DNA of 64,000 bases from Hydrocarboniclastica marina (GCF_004851605.1 NZ_CP031093.1:1550001-1614000), one strand, 5' to 3'. Numbered from the stretch's first letter, positions 1 through 9,505 are shown. A program made the numbers and translations. The notes: a model not told the origin generated them from the sequence alone.

Positions 1-980
1 GTGACATTATAAACCCGCTTTTGCGTAGCCCGGTCAGGACCGCAATGGATGTGGGTATTCGCGCCATAAACGGCCTTTTGACGGTCGGGCAGGGCCAGCG
101 TCTGGGCCTGTTCGCCGGTAGTGGTGTCGGTAAAAGTATGCTGCTTGGCATGATGACCCGTTTCACCACAGCCGACGTTACCGTGGTCGGTCTGATCGGT
201 GAGCGGGGGCGGGAGGTCAAAGAATTCATTGAGGACATCCTCGGTGAGGAGGGGCTGGCGCGGTCTGTAGTGATCGCGTCTCCGGCTGATGACTCACCCC
301 TCATGCGCCTGCGTGCGGCTATGCTGACGACCCGGATTGCAGAGTATTACCGGGACCAGGGCAAGCGCGTTCTGCTGCTCATGGATTCGCTGACCCGTTT
401 TGCCCAGGCTCAACGTGAGATAGCGCTGGCAGTGGGCGAACCTCCCGCGACCAAAGGCTATCCCCCCTCTGTATTTGCCCGCATTCCCCAATTGGTTGAG
501 CGCGCCGGAAACGGTGTGGCTGGCGGCGGCTCTATCACGGCTTTTTACACAGTACTGACCGAGGGTGATGATCAGCAGGATCCGATCGCTGATGCGGCCC
601 GGGCGATTCTGGACGGCCATGTGGTGCTCTCCAGGCGGCTGGCAGAGGAGGGCCACTATCCCGCCATTGACGTGGAGGCCTCGGTCAGTCGTGTTATGCC
701 TCAGGTCACTGCGCCGGAACACATGCGCAGAGCGCAACGCTTCAAGCAGCTTTATGCACGGTACCAGCAGAGCCGGGACCTGATCAGCGTAGGTGCGTAC
801 CAGAAAGGCGCTGATCCAGAAACCGATCAGGCAATTGAGCGTATGCCGCACTTACGTAATTTTCTTCAGCAGGAGCTCACTGAGGCTGCGCCAATGAATC
901 AGTGTATCGACCGGCTTCATGGGCTTTTTCAGGAGCAGGGCAGCACAGCCAGGGCATCAGTGGGACCCGCACCTGAATGA
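1..980 (+). CDS. fliI: Flagellar protein export ATPase FliI (5' end outside window)
   Basis: The reading frame is already open at the left edge, so the N-terminal beta-barrel part of the protein lies outside the window. What remains is the catalytic core and C-terminus of the F1-beta-like ATPase that energises type III export of flagellar subunits at the cytoplasmic base of the motor. A Walker A loop (GSGVGKS) appears about 37 residues in. It is followed by [10 protein letters not shown], the Walker B strand [17 protein letters not shown] and [18 protein letters not shown], all typical of FliI rather than F1 or Rho. The stop codon overlaps the fliJ start in ATGA, so the two are translationally coupled. 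Family identity is clear; only the N-terminus is unseen. Confidence 0.96.
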   Translation, partial: DIINPLLRSPVRTAMDVGIRAINGLLTVGQGQRLGLFAGSGVGKSMLLGMMTRFTTADVTVVGLIGERGREVKEFIEDILGEEGLARSVVIASPADDSPLMRLRAAMLTTRIAEYYRDQGKRVLLLMDSLTRFAQAQREIALAVGEPPATKGYPPSVFARIPQLVERAGNGVAGGGSITAFYTVLTEGDDQQDPIADAARAILDGHVVLSRRLAEEGHYPAIDVEASVSRVMPQVTAPEHMRRAQRFKQLYARYQQSRDLISVGAYQKGADPETDQAIERMPHLRNFLQQELTEAAPMNQCIDRLHGLFQEQGSTARASVGPAPE

Positions 981-1435
981 GTAAACGACGCAGCGAACGG
1001 CTGAAAATTGTGCTGCAGATGGAAGAACGTCGCGAGGAAGAAGCCCGCGAAGCGATGCAGACAGCGCTGCAAGCGTACGAGCGCGAGCAGGGCCGCCTGT
1101 CCGACCTGACGCAGTACCACACAGATTATGAGAATCAGGCCCGGCAGCAGCGCCAGGGGCCACAAACGGGCCAGCAGCTGATCGGGTGGCAACAGTTTAT
1201 CTCCCAGGTCAATCAGGCCATTGCCCAACAACAGGCCCAGGTTGAACGCTTGCGTAGCCGCGTCGACCAGCATCGGGATCTGTGGCGCGCAGCCTGGGAG
1301 AAGCGCGAAGCCATGGATCGGCACATCCGGCAATGCCGTCTCCAGGAGCAGCAGGACGCGGATCGGCGTGAGCAGAAAGTCGTCGACGAAGCAGTTAACC
1401 TTCGGTACGCTCGACCTGATCACCGTCGGCGTTGA
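977..1435 (+). CDS. fliJ: Flagellar export chaperone FliJ
   Basis: A 152-residue, highly charged, almost wholly helical protein that starts in a 4-bp overlap with fliI. It begins [20 protein letters not shown] and continues with long Glu/Arg/Gln-rich heptad-like stretches, as expected of the FliJ coiled coil. FliJ is the stalk-like subunit that inserts into the FliI hexamer, activates the export gate component FlhA and recycles chaperones. Sequence conservation in this family is low, so the call rests on length, coiled-coil composition and position directly after fliI. It is the last gene of the fliI-side operon; a 245-bp gap follows. Confidence 0.9.
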   Translation: MSKRRSERLKIVLQMEERREEEAREAMQTALQAYEREQGRLSDLTQYHTDYENQARQQRQGPQTGQQLIGWQQFISQVNQAIAQQQAQVERLRSRVDQHRDLWRAAWEKREAMDRHIRQCRLQEQQDADRREQKVVDEAVNLRYARPDHRRR

Positions 1436-1680
1436 AGTCTGGCCCGATCGCGAATGTTGTTAATTGTTAGGGCTTGCATGTAATTTCGCCATCCTGGCAA
1501 TAGTGTTGTTGAGTTTCAGATCTGTTTTTGAGTTGCAGTACTACCATTATCGTCAGAAATTTAATAACTTACTGACTCTTTCCGGTTACGGAACCGCTGA
1601 CCTTCGGACAGACGTTATCGGGCAGTCGGGGTTTGGCAGATTGGGCCTTGTCGTGCAGAAGTTCAATTATCGGGGGCGTT
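1436..1680 (+). other. Intergenic region between fliJ and the STAS gene, possible weak sigma-54 site
   Basis: No convincing gene is seen in this 245-bp stretch. At 1495-1510 there is TGGCAAT-AGTG-TTGTT, which resembles the -24/-12 sigma-54 consensus (TGGCACG-N4-TTGCW) but lacks the invariant GC of the -12 element. A run of five Gs just before position 1681 serves as the ribosome binding site of the next gene. Confidence 0.3.
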
Positions 1681-1986
1681 ATGACTATAACCACAAGCCG
1701 CAACCATGATGGGACCACCCTGAGAATTCGCATTGACGGTCGGTTCGACTTCAGCTCTCATCAGGCATTCAGGGAAGCCTACGAAGGCGGCGGTAAAACG
1801 GTCGATGAGTACATTGTCGATATGAGCGGTACAACCTATCTCGACAGCTCTGCTCTGGGTATGCTGCTTTTGCTCCGCGATTATGCCGGGGGGGACCAGG
1901 CCCGTGTGACCCTCGACAATTGCAACGAAGACGTACGGCGTATATTGACCATATCCAATTTTGAACAGTTGTTCCGGGTCGAGTAG
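1681..1986 (+). CDS. hsbA: STAS-domain anti-anti-sigma factor, HsbA type
   Basis: A 101-residue single STAS domain. The phosphoacceptor loop reads TTYLDSSALGML, with the candidate serines at residues 56-57, the position used in SpoIIAA/RsbV-type antagonists and in Pseudomonas HsbA. I chose ATG 1681 because GGGGG precedes it; an in-frame ATG at 1633 would add 16 residues with no STAS similarity. In Pseudomonas, HsbA is dephosphorylated or phosphorylated by HsbR and then binds either the anti-sigma factor FlgM or a diguanylate cyclase, linking flagella and biofilm. The next two genes supply the HsbR and HptB partners, so the same role is inferred. The symbol is assigned by domain and context. 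Confidence 0.8.
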   Translation: MTITTSRNHDGTTLRIRIDGRFDFSSHQAFREAYEGGGKTVDEYIVDMSGTTYLDSSALGMLLLLRDYAGGDQARVTLDNCNEDVRRILTISNFEQLFRVE

Positions 1987-2130
1987 AGGCAAGGGACTGG
2001 TACCCGGCTTATCCGAAGCGAGGGCCACCGGTTGTTTTCTGGACCGTTGTACGTGTTCGGCGGAGTACAGAGTGCTCCCCCGGGCGTCTGAAAGTCATTC
2101 CGGCGCCGGCTGAGCAGGCGAGGCTTGTGT

Positions 2131-3867
2131 ATGGTATCGGCACAGGAAAGTCACTTGTTGGGTTCGCATCCGCGGCGACTGCGCATACTCATTGCCGACG
2201 ACAGTGACACTGACCGAGCGATCCTTTCTGCGATTGTCCGCAACCAGGGACACGACGTGTTTCCGGTAACCAACGGCATAGAAGCTATTGAGGCGTTCAA
2301 TAAAGAACGTCCGCATCTAGTTCTGCTCGACGCGGTTATGCCAGGAATGGACGGTTTTGAGGCCGCCCAGCATATCAAAGCTCTAGCAGGCGAAGCGCTC
2401 GTCCCAATCATCTTCCTGACCTCGCTCTCTGATGCTGACGCACTGGCCCGCTGTCTGGACGCGGGCGGTGATGATTTTCTGTCCAAGCCATACAACCGCA
2501 CAATTCTGGCTGCGAAGATCAAAGCGTTCAACCGCATGCGACTCATGCATGAAACCGTACAACATCAGCGGGACCTGATTCAGGCGCGTAACGACCGCTT
2601 GGTGCGTGAGCAATCCACCGCACGGAACGTTTTTGACAATATTGCGCATTCTGGCTGCCTCGACGCGCCGAATATACGCTACCTCATTTCCGCTCGGTCC
2701 ATCTTCAACGGCGACGTCCTTTTTGCTTCACCCAAGCCCGCCGGCGGGTTTCACCTGTTTGTCGGTGACTTCACCGGCCATGGCCTTCCGGCTGCCATCG
2801 GCGCCGTTCCGCTGGCCGAAATTTTCTATGGGATGACGGCAAAAGGCTTTGCGATCAGCGATATTCTGCGCGAGATCAACACCAAACTTCATCGTATTCT
2901 GCCAACCGGGCTTTTCTGCTGTGCGGCGATGATCGACGTCAATCTCCATTCCCAGCAGATCGAGGTCTGGAACGGCGGGCTACCCGAAGGCTATCTGGTC
3001 GGACAGCACGGTAAACACACGCTTCTGAAATCGCGGCATCTGCCCCTGGGTGTCCTCACCCCGGAGCGTTTTTCGGTAGTTTGTGAGCGTTACACTCTTG
3101 AGTTTGGCGAGCGCCTTCTGTTCTTTTCCGACGGTTTGCTGGAGGCAGCCCGTCCGGACGGCGACATGTTCGGGCTCGAGCGTTTACGCAATGTGATCCG
3201 CAATTGTGTGGACCCGGGCGCTGCCTTCGACGGGATAGTTGCTGCCCTTACAGGCTTCGGCCCGGACAGGCGCGAACAGGATGACGTCACGCTCGTCGAG
3301 ATCGTGATGGTGCCCGAGGATATGTTTCTGGGCAGCCGGCCGATTCCCGACATTCCTGCCATCGGCCCAAAACACTGGCGCCTGAGTTACGAAGTCCGTA
3401 ACGAAACCCTGCGGGACTTCAACCCCATTCCGATGCTTCTGCAAATCTGCACTGAAGTGCCCGGGTTGAGGCTGCACAGTGGCGTTGTCTTTACGATTCT
3501 GACTGAGCTCTTCAGTAATGCCCTTGAGCACGGCATTCTCAAGCTCTCGTCGGAAGAGAAGCATTCTGCTGAAGGTTTCAGCGCATATTACGCCGAGCGT
3601 GAGAGACGACTGCGCTCCGTCAAAACAGACAGCATCCGGTTTGACATAGAACATTTTCCTGACGATGAGGGCGGCCAGCTCAGGATCACCGTGGAGGACA
3701 CCGGCGAGGGCTTCGATGTGTCGACGCTGGAGCCGCTGTCAGGTGCAGAGTCCCGCTATTCGGGCCGTGGCATCGCCCTGCTGCGGTCGTTATGCGACGA
3801 GGTCCACTGGAGCGAAGCAGGACGGGCCGTAAACGTCAGTTACCGCTGGCGGCGAACGTCGCTGTAA
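2131..3867 (+). CDS. hsbR: Response regulator with PP2C phosphatase and HATPase domains, HsbR type
   Basis: A 578-residue three-domain switch protein. Residues about 17-135 are a receiver domain (acidic DD at 23-24, phospho-Asp in LVLLDAVMPG at 67, Lys 119 in FLSKPY). Residues about 180-395 are a PP2C/SpoIIE serine phosphatase with metal-binding Asp motifs (FVGDFTGHGLPAA and FSDGLLEA). The C-terminal 140 residues are an RsbW-like HATPase (ELFSNALEHGIL, DTGEGFD). This matches HsbR, which acts as phosphatase or kinase on the STAS antagonist HsbA depending on receiver phosphorylation by an Hpt protein. ATG 2131 has the AGGCGAGG ribosome site at proper spacing; a TTG six bases upstream is too close. 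The STAS gene lies 144 bp upstream and the Hpt gene 173 bp downstream. Confidence 0.85.
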   Translation: MVSAQESHLLGSHPRRLRILIADDSDTDRAILSAIVRNQGHDVFPVTNGIEAIEAFNKERPHLVLLDAVMPGMDGFEAAQHIKALAGEALVPIIFLTSLSDADALARCLDAGGDDFLSKPYNRTILAAKIKAFNRMRLMHETVQHQRDLIQARNDRLVREQSTARNVFDNIAHSGCLDAPNIRYLISARSIFNGDVLFASPKPAGGFHLFVGDFTGHGLPAAIGAVPLAEIFYGMTAKGFAISDILREINTKLHRILPTGLFCCAAMIDVNLHSQQIEVWNGGLPEGYLVGQHGKHTLLKSRHLPLGVLTPERFSVVCERYTLEFGERLLFFSDGLLEAARPDGDMFGLERLRNVIRNCVDPGAAFDGIVAALTGFGPDRREQDDVTLVEIVMVPEDMFLGSRPIPDIPAIGPKHWRLSYEVRNETLRDFNPIPMLLQICTEVPGLRLHSGVVFTILTELFSNALEHGILKLSSEEKHSAEGFSAYYAERERRLRSVKTDSIRFDIEHFPDDEGGQLRITVEDTGEGFDVSTLEPLSGAESRYSGRGIALLRSLCDEVHWSEAGRAVNVSYRWRRTSL

Positions 3868-4040
3868 AGTGTTGGTTTTGACTTCCCGACCATCGCCGCC
3901 TTATGTTTGATGTCTGATTTAGTTGAACGGTGATTCACGGATTAATTGGTTCGCCCCACCTTCCGCAATGTGGTTGAGGTCCGGGGCGGAGTGTCAACTG
4001 CGTAGCGAAGAACAACAAAAACGGTCGTAGTGGAGGACGC

Positions 4041-4382
4041 ATGGACGAGCACCTTGATCACGAAGCCCTGGCAGAGCTCAGGGAAGTGATGGAAGAAGAT
4101 TTTGAAACACTCCTGGGAACCTATCTCAACGATTCCCGTATGCGTATCTCGGCCCTCGCGGACGCCGCCGAAGCAGGCAACCCCGAGCTATACGCGCGGA
4201 CCGCCCACAGTCTCAAAGGCAGCTGTATCAATATTGGTGCGATGCGGCTGGGACAGCTCTGCGCCGGCGCGGAACGTACAGGCCGTAGCGGAGACCTGGG
4301 CGGCGCCCAGAAAGATCTTCAGGTTATCCAGTCAGAATTCGAGATTGTCGCCGAGCAATTGAATTCCTACATCCACCATTGA
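4041..4382 (+). CDS. hptB: Histidine phosphotransfer protein, HptB type
   Basis: A 113-residue stand-alone Hpt domain. The phosphorylated histidine is His56 in TAHSLKGSC, the signature of Hpt four-helix bundles. It probably receives phosphate from hybrid sensor kinases encoded elsewhere and passes it to the receiver of the adjacent HsbR-like protein, as HptB does in Pseudomonas. A GTGGAGGACGC ribosome site precedes ATG 4041. The 173 bp upstream of it carries no obvious terminator, so co-transcription with the STAS and phosphatase genes is plausible. The general Hpt assignment is certain; the HptB name rests on context. Confidence 0.82.
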   Translation: MDEHLDHEALAELREVMEEDFETLLGTYLNDSRMRISALADAAEAGNPELYARTAHSLKGSCINIGAMRLGQLCAGAERTGRSGDLGGAQKDLQVIQSEFEIVAEQLNSYIHH

Positions 4383-4496
4383 GCTTCGGCTATCTCGGGA
4401 GAGTGCTTCTGGGATCTAGCCCAACCTCTGCTGGCACTGATCTTGCTAACTAACAGGAAAGATCATTTTCCCTGCTGCAAGAGGCAAATTTCTGCC

Positions 4497-5636
4497 ATGG
4501 TTGAATCCGCGTTATTACCTGACATCACCCGCGTCAAACCCGACAAATCATCTTCCCCGCGGAGCGCTGCTGGTCCGGCCGAGCCCGGCGCTTTTGAAAA
4601 GGTTCAGGCAGATCTGTCCGAAGCCAACCGGAAGCCCGGGCGCGCTGATCAGGCTCGTCCTGAAAACCAGCGTCCTGACAAGGCCGGGCCGGAGGACGTC
4701 GCCGCCAAGAAAGAGAAAGCCACGACTGATGCAGAAGAGCCGGCGGCCAAGCGCCCGGGTGAGCCTGCGGCGAAATCATCGGCAAAACCCGCTGCAAAAG
4801 CAGTTGCAGCGGAAGAGAAGCTCCCGGTTGAATCGCCCGACGAAGTTGAAGCAATCGACGGCGTTCTGGCGTTGTTCATGCCCGCCGCGCAGCCGGTCAC
4901 CAGCGGCAACGCTTTGCCATCAGTAGCTGCGCCTGCGGTTGCGGGGTCTGCAGGCAGTGCCCGGGAGTTCTTCCTGCAGATGGCGCAAGGTGGCGCAGCG
5001 GTGAAGCCCGGTGAAGGCGCGGCTGCCAATACCATGACAGCGATTGATCCCCAGGCATTCAAGGCGACCCTGGCGGAAGCGGCAGACGGCAAACTTGCAC
5101 AATCGCTCGAAACGCCCGGCATCAGTTTGACGACGGGTGCCCGTGGCGCGGAGATTCGGGAAGGTTCGGCTGTCATCCGGCAATACTCAACCACCGTCGA
5201 CACACCTGTTCAACAGGGGGACTGGGGCGACAAGATGGCGGGCAAAATATCCTGGCTGGCGAGTCAGCGCATCTCCCTGGCCGAGATACACGTGAATCCG
5301 GCGGATCTGGGGCCGGTGGACGTGCGCGTCAGTGTTCAGAATGATCAGGCTTCCGTTTCTGTCCACGCCGCAAACCCGACGGTGCGCGATCTCCTCGAAC
5401 TCCACGGAAACCGGCTCCGCGACATGATGCAGGAGAACGGAATGAACCTGGCCAGGATGGACGTTTCCGACCAGCCAGCCGGACAGCAGCGTCAGGCGCA
5501 AGGGGAAAGCGATGACGGCGGCCAACAGAGCCGGTCCGGCGCTGACGGTGATACGCTGGGTGAGCTCAGCGGAGACGCCGTGAATACGGGCGAGTTGCAT
5601 GTCCAATGGCGCAGTCAGGTTGATACCTACGCTTGA
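4497..5636 (+). CDS. fliK: Flagellar hook-length control protein FliK
   Basis: A 379-residue protein with a hydrophilic, Ala/Pro/Lys/Glu-rich secreted N-terminal half. The C-terminal FliK domain (about residues 240-345) is recognised by ISLAEIHVNPADLGPVDVRV and the DLLELHGNRLRDMM region. FliK is exported during hook assembly, measures hook length and switches FlhB from rod/hook to filament substrates. ATG 4497 lies about 12 bases after AAGAGG; an in-frame TTG at 4443 would add 18 residues without a good ribosome site. The gene ends before the sigma-54 promoter of the fliL operon. A second FliK-like gene is encoded at 26957-28384. Confidence 0.9.
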   Translation: MVESALLPDITRVKPDKSSSPRSAAGPAEPGAFEKVQADLSEANRKPGRADQARPENQRPDKAGPEDVAAKKEKATTDAEEPAAKRPGEPAAKSSAKPAAKAVAAEEKLPVESPDEVEAIDGVLALFMPAAQPVTSGNALPSVAAPAVAGSAGSAREFFLQMAQGGAAVKPGEGAAANTMTAIDPQAFKATLAEAADGKLAQSLETPGISLTTGARGAEIREGSAVIRQYSTTVDTPVQQGDWGDKMAGKISWLASQRISLAEIHVNPADLGPVDVRVSVQNDQASVSVHAANPTVRDLLELHGNRLRDMMQENGMNLARMDVSDQPAGQQRQAQGESDDGGQQSRSGADGDTLGELSGDAVNTGELHVQWRSQVDTYA

Positions 5637-5864
5637 ACAAACGTGTGACACCTGAAACCTGACACCTGAGCCCGACATCTCAATCGCTGGGCCAGGACAC
5701 GCCAACCACTTTAATGCCCCGCCTCTGCCAGATGCCGGTTGCTGACGCCTCCCAAGAGGCGCCTGTTCCGCATCTGCCAGAGGTTTTTGCCTGTCTGTTC
5801 TATACTAATGACCCGCGCGGGTTCTCCTCGCTACGGAACGCGAGCGCTTGATTCAGTTGGGAGC

Positions 5865-5880
5865 TGGCACGACCTTTGCT
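5865..5880 (+). promoter_or_regulatory. Sigma-54 promoter of the fliL-fliR operon
   Basis: TGGCACG-ACCT-TTGCT is an exact match to the sigma-54 -24/-12 consensus TGGCACG-N4-TTGCW. The predicted transcription start is near 5891, giving a short leader to fliL. In related polar flagellates such promoters are driven by RpoN with an enhancer-binding protein (FleQ/FleR type); neither is in this window. Confidence 0.85.
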
Positions 5881-5920
5881 CCTCCTCTTCCAAACCACGT
5901 AGATGCGCCGGATTTCTGAC

Positions 5921-6391
5921 ATGGCCGAAAAAAAGTCGTTAAAAACCATCCTGATTGCTGCAGTATTGGTAATCGTCGCCGTTGCGATATCCGTCGGGGC
6001 GACCATGTTTGTATTGTCGGGGTCGAATGACGAGGCAGAGGGCGAGGAGGCTCAAGCGGAAACGGTGGTGCCCGAGCCCCTGCAATATTTCTCCTTTCCG
6101 AAAGCGTTCGTGACCACAGTCGCCAGCGAAAACCGTGCTCGGCATCTTCAGGTTTTTGTGGCGCTGGCGTACAGGGACTCCGCGGTCGAGGCCGCACTTA
6201 ACACCCATGCGCCGCTTTTAAGAAGCCGCCTGTTGGCCTTGTTCGGCCGCGGGGATTACATGGCGCTACAGAGCGCCGACGGTCGTGAAGCATTGAAGGC
6301 CGAAGCGCTGCAGGTCCTCAATGATACACTCGCAGCGGAAGGCGCGGCGCCGGTCGAGCGGGTGTTATTTACCAACTTTGTCTTGCAGTGA
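5921..6391 (+). CDS. fliL: Flagellar basal-body-associated protein FliL
   Basis: A 156-residue single-pass inner-membrane protein: a short cytoplasmic MAEKKS start, one strong transmembrane segment (about residues 9-29) and a periplasmic FliL domain ending in VERVLFTNFVLQ, the usual C-terminal signature. FliL rings surround the stator and support torque and stator recruitment. ATG 5921 is preferred over ATG 5903 because it gives the normal family N-terminus and 5903 lies only a dozen bases after the predicted transcription start. First gene of the sigma-54-controlled fliLMNOPQR set. Confidence 0.93.
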   Translation: MAEKKSLKTILIAAVLVIVAVAISVGATMFVLSGSNDEAEGEEAQAETVVPEPLQYFSFPKAFVTTVASENRARHLQVFVALAYRDSAVEAALNTHAPLLRSRLLALFGRGDYMALQSADGREALKAEALQVLNDTLAAEGAAPVERVLFTNFVLQ

Positions 6392-6448
6392 TGACTTTTT
6401 TTGCGGGCGCTCATGCGTGACGTTCGCTATATGACGGGACGATAAACT

Positions 6449-7447
6449 ATGCAGGACCTGTTGTCTCAGGACGAGATCGACGCACTCCTACACGGAGTCG
6501 ACGATGGCGATATCGATACCGAGGACCACTCGGAACCTGGTGGTGTCAAGCAGTATGACCTGGCCACGCAGGACCGGATCGTTCGTGGGCGGATGCCGAC
6601 TCTTGAGATGATCAACGAGCGGTTTGCCCGGTACACCCGTATCAGCCTCTTCAACCTGATGCGCAGAAACGCCGACGTCTCGACCGGCGGCATTCAGATC
6701 ATGAAGTTCGGTGAATACATCCACACGCTCTACGTGCCTACAAGTCTTAACCTGGTCAAGATACGGCCCTTGCGCGGCACTTCGCTGTTTATCATGGACG
6801 CCAAGCTGGTGTTCAAGCTGGTGGATAACTTTTTCGGCGGTGATGGTCGCCATGCCAAGATTGAGGGTCGGGAGTTTACACCGACTGAAATCCGTATCGT
6901 TCAGATGGTGCTCGAGCCCGTCTTTAAGGACATGAAAGAAGCCTGGAGTCCGGTGTTCAAAGTCGAATTCGACTACATGAGTTCCGAGGTCAACCCGTCC
7001 ATGGCCAACATCGTCAGCCCGAGTGAAGTGGTCGTTGTCAGTACCTTCCACATAGAGCTCGATGGCGGCGGCGGCGAGTTGAATGTCGCCATTCCCTATT
7101 CGATGATTGAGCCCATCCGGGAAATCCTCGATGCCGGTGTTCAGAGTGACATGGATGAAGTGGATGAGCGTTGGGTAAATGCTCTGCAGCGGGACGTGAT
7201 GGACGTGCAGGTGCCCATAAAAACAACCGTTGTGAAGCGTCAGATCTCGTTACGGGACGTCGCCAAGCTCAACGCGGGCGATATCATCCCCGTGGAAATG
7301 CCGGAGCATGTAACGCTGTCGGCCAACGGGGTACCGGTATACAACGCAAAATTGGGAACCCGTGACGGTAACCTGGCCTTGAAAGTGACCGGACGGGCCG
7401 ACCTGGCAAGATTGGTAAAATCAGGAAAGGTAAAGAAAAATGGCTGA
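6449..7447 (+). CDS. fliM: Flagellar motor switch protein FliM
   Basis: 332 residues. It opens with the CheY-P-binding peptide LLSQDEIDALLHGV (residues 4-17), followed by the CheC-like middle domain that contacts FliG and the C-terminal SpoA-type domain that packs with FliN (about 250-325, VVKRQISLRDVAKLNAGDII). FliM forms the middle of the cytoplasmic C-ring and changes rotation sense on binding phosphorylated CheY, whose gene is at 17187. The end overlaps fliN by 8 bases. Typical length and full motif set. Confidence 0.97.
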   Translation: MQDLLSQDEIDALLHGVDDGDIDTEDHSEPGGVKQYDLATQDRIVRGRMPTLEMINERFARYTRISLFNLMRRNADVSTGGIQIMKFGEYIHTLYVPTSLNLVKIRPLRGTSLFIMDAKLVFKLVDNFFGGDGRHAKIEGREFTPTEIRIVQMVLEPVFKDMKEAWSPVFKVEFDYMSSEVNPSMANIVSPSEVVVVSTFHIELDGGGGELNVAIPYSMIEPIREILDAGVQSDMDEVDERWVNALQRDVMDVQVPIKTTVVKRQISLRDVAKLNAGDIIPVEMPEHVTLSANGVPVYNAKLGTRDGNLALKVTGRADLARLVKSGKVKKNG

Positions 7448-7958
7448 CGAAGAGAAGAAAAAAGCTGGCGAGATGAGCGAAGACGAAAAACTCGCCGCCG
7501 AATGGGAAGCAGCCATGGAAGAAACCGGAGACGGCCAGGACGGGGACGACGATGATTGGGGCGCCGCACTGGCGCAGCAGTCCGCCGCGGAATCTAAAGA
7601 ACAACAGGGCGGGGCGGCCAAAGGAGGCCAGAAAAACGTGCAAAGCGCACCAATGGAAGAGTTTGAAGAGTCAACCCTACCTGCAAACGGTACACACCCG
7701 GACCTGGATGTCATCCTCGACATCCCCGTAACGATCTCCATGGAAGTGGGGAACAGCAGTATTCCGATCCGCAATCTCCTGCAGCTCAACCAGGGCTCTG
7801 TGCTCGAGCTTGACCGTCTGGCCGGCGAACCTCTGGACGTCCTGGTGAACGGTATGCTCATAGCCCACGGCGAGGTGGTCATGGTAAACGAGAAGTTCGG
7901 CATCCGGCTGACGGATGTTATCAGTCCATCAGAACGCATTCGAAAGTTGACCAAATGA
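7440..7958 (+). CDS. fliN: Flagellar motor switch protein FliN
   Basis: 172 residues. The C-terminal 85 residues are the SpoA domain shared by FliN and FliM (LDVILDIPVTISMEVGNS, then LLQLNQGSVLELDRLAGEPL and EKFGIRLTDVI). The N-terminal half is a long acidic, Ala/Gly/Glu-rich linker, longer than in enteric FliN but usual in pseudomonads and marine relatives. FliN forms the lower C-ring and docks FliH-FliI during export. Starts inside the end of fliM and overlaps fliO by 4 bases. Confidence 0.96.
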   Translation: MADEEKKKAGEMSEDEKLAAEWEAAMEETGDGQDGDDDDWGAALAQQSAAESKEQQGGAAKGGQKNVQSAPMEEFEESTLPANGTHPDLDVILDIPVTISMEVGNSSIPIRNLLQLNQGSVLELDRLAGEPLDVLVNGMLIAHGEVVMVNEKFGIRLTDVISPSERIRKLTK

Positions 7959-8443
7959 CGCTAACGAAACACATGGGCTTGCCTTACGGTCGCATTGGGC
8001 TGTGTATCGCGTTTCTCATTGCCAGCATGGGCCCGGCCTGGGCGGCCGAGCCGAAGGCTGCGCCCGCACCGTCGACGCCCTGGGAGAACATGAGTAGCGT
8101 GGCTCTGGGCCTGCTCGCCGTGCTTGCGGTGATATTTTTATCGGCCTGGCTGGTCCGTCGCCTGCAGGGCATGCAAGGTCCCAACAACAATGCCGTAAAA
8201 ACAATTGCGGTGTTGCCGGTCGGGCAACGGGAACGTATTGCCTTGCTGGAAGTCGGGGGGACTCAGTTACTGGTCGGTATCACTGCCCAATCCATCAGAA
8301 CGCTTCACGTCTTTGACGAGCCTGTCGTTGATGCCGCGGGCACCGGCGGCAACGGCGATTTCGCGTCAAGATTGCAGGCCATGCTGTCGAAGGGCGTTGT
8401 CAATCAGGGCCGCGGAACCAAACAGAAAGGGAACACGGAGTGA
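7955..8443 (+). CDS. fliO: Flagellar biosynthesis protein FliO
   Basis: 162 residues with a probable signal or first membrane segment (residues about 13-31, ending PAWAAEP), a second membrane helix near 49-66 ([18 protein letters not shown]) and a small cytoplasmic domain containing [17 protein letters not shown]. FliO is a membrane-bound assembly factor for the FliP pore ring of the export gate and is poorly conserved. Its identity follows from the transmembrane pattern, the [11 protein letters not shown] motif and its place between fliN and fliP, overlapping both by 4 bases. Confidence 0.92.
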   Translation: MTLTKHMGLPYGRIGLCIAFLIASMGPAWAAEPKAAPAPSTPWENMSSVALGLLAVLAVIFLSAWLVRRLQGMQGPNNNAVKTIAVLPVGQRERIALLEVGGTQLLVGITAQSIRTLHVFDEPVVDAAGTGGNGDFASRLQAMLSKGVVNQGRGTKQKGNTE

Positions 8444-9201
8444 GGGTCGGGCGGCGGTTGTTAGTTGGCGTGTTTACCATTCTTGTGGGGCTGCTTCTGG
8501 TTGCGCAGCCGGCCTTTGCCGCACCCGAAGGGATACCCGCATTCACCGTGACGCCAGGGGAAGACGGTACCGAGCAGTATTCGGTAACCCTGCAGGTCCT
8601 CTTCCTCATGACGGCACTGTCGTTTCTGCCGGCGTTCGTGATGATGATGACCTCTTTCACCCGGATCATCGTGGTCTTTGCGATCCTCCGCCAGGCCATC
8701 GGGCTGCAGTCCACGCCGTCCAACCAGATCCTGCTGGGGTTGGCGCTTTTTCTGACTATTTTTATCATGACGCCGGTGCTGGAGCAGGTAAATGAGCAGG
8801 CGTTGCAGCCTTACATGGCTGAGGAGCTGGAACCTTTGGAGGCATTGGAGCGAGCCAGCCTGCCGTTCCGGGAGTTCATGCTTTCCCAGACGCGCGAAGC
8901 CGACCTGGCGATGTTTATCCGCATCGCGGACGCCACCTACGAAACCCCGGAAGACGTCTCATTCTGGGTTCTGATGCCCGCTTTCGTGACCAGTGAGCTC
9001 AAGACCGCTTTTCAGATCGGCTTTATGCTTTTCATACCTTTCCTTGTCATCGACATGGTGGTGGCCAGCGTTCTGATGGCCATGGGTATGATGATGCTGT
9101 CGCCCGTTATCATCTCCCTGCCGTTCAAGATCATGCTGTTTGTTCTGGTGGACGGCTGGTCGATGATTATGGGTACACTCGCGGCGAGCTACGGGATGTA
9201 G
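8440..9201 (+). CDS. fliP: Flagellar export gate protein FliP
   Basis: 253 residues beginning with a GTG codon in the GTGA overlap with fliO. A cleavable signal peptide (residues 1-27, ending AFA-APEG) is followed by the highly conserved core: [50 protein letters not shown], and the C-terminal helices around [19 protein letters not shown]. FliP pentamers with FliR and FliQ form the export pore in the inner membrane. Length, signal and motifs are all standard. Confidence 0.97.
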   Translation: MRVGRRLLVGVFTILVGLLLVAQPAFAAPEGIPAFTVTPGEDGTEQYSVTLQVLFLMTALSFLPAFVMMMTSFTRIIVVFAILRQAIGLQSTPSNQILLGLALFLTIFIMTPVLEQVNEQALQPYMAEELEPLEALERASLPFREFMLSQTREADLAMFIRIADATYETPEDVSFWVLMPAFVTSELKTAFQIGFMLFIPFLVIDMVVASVLMAMGMMMLSPVIISLPFKIMLFVLVDGWSMIMGTLAASYGM

Positions 9202-9226
9202 TCCGCCTTACGCACGGAGGTATCGG

Positions 9227-9496
9227 ATGTCGCCTGCAACCGCCGTTGACCTCATCCGCGACGGGATGAGTCTGATTGTGCTTATGGCCCTGGTTATCAT
9301 CGGGCCCGGGCTTATCGTTGGCCTCATCGTCAGCGTTTTTCAGGCCGCCACCCAGATCAACGAGCAGACACTCAGCTTCCTGCCGCGCCTGATCGTAACC
9401 TTGCTGGTGATCATGGTGATGGGCCCCTGGATGCTTGATCGGCTGCTGGACCACTTCAACGGCATCCTCATGGACATTCCGGGCCTTATCGGGTGA
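9227..9496 (+). CDS. fliQ: Flagellar export gate protein FliQ
   Basis: 89 residues with two transmembrane helices (about 15-38 and 51-74). The conserved GPGLIVGLIVSVFQAATQIN and EQTLSFLPRLIV stretches define the FliQ/SpaQ family. It wraps around the FliP-FliR core to complete the helical export gate. A clear GGAGG lies 5-10 bases before ATG 9227. It is followed by fliR after only nine bases. Confidence 0.97.
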   Translation: MSPATAVDLIRDGMSLIVLMALVIIGPGLIVGLIVSVFQAATQINEQTLSFLPRLIVTLLVIMVMGPWMLDRLLDHFNGILMDIPGLIG

Positions 9497-9505
9497 GGGC
9501 GGGCT

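Noticed and set aside
1495-1510. Sigma-54 promoter before the STAS gene
   Set aside because: The -12 element has GT in place of the invariant GC; kept only as a weak note in the intergenic entry.
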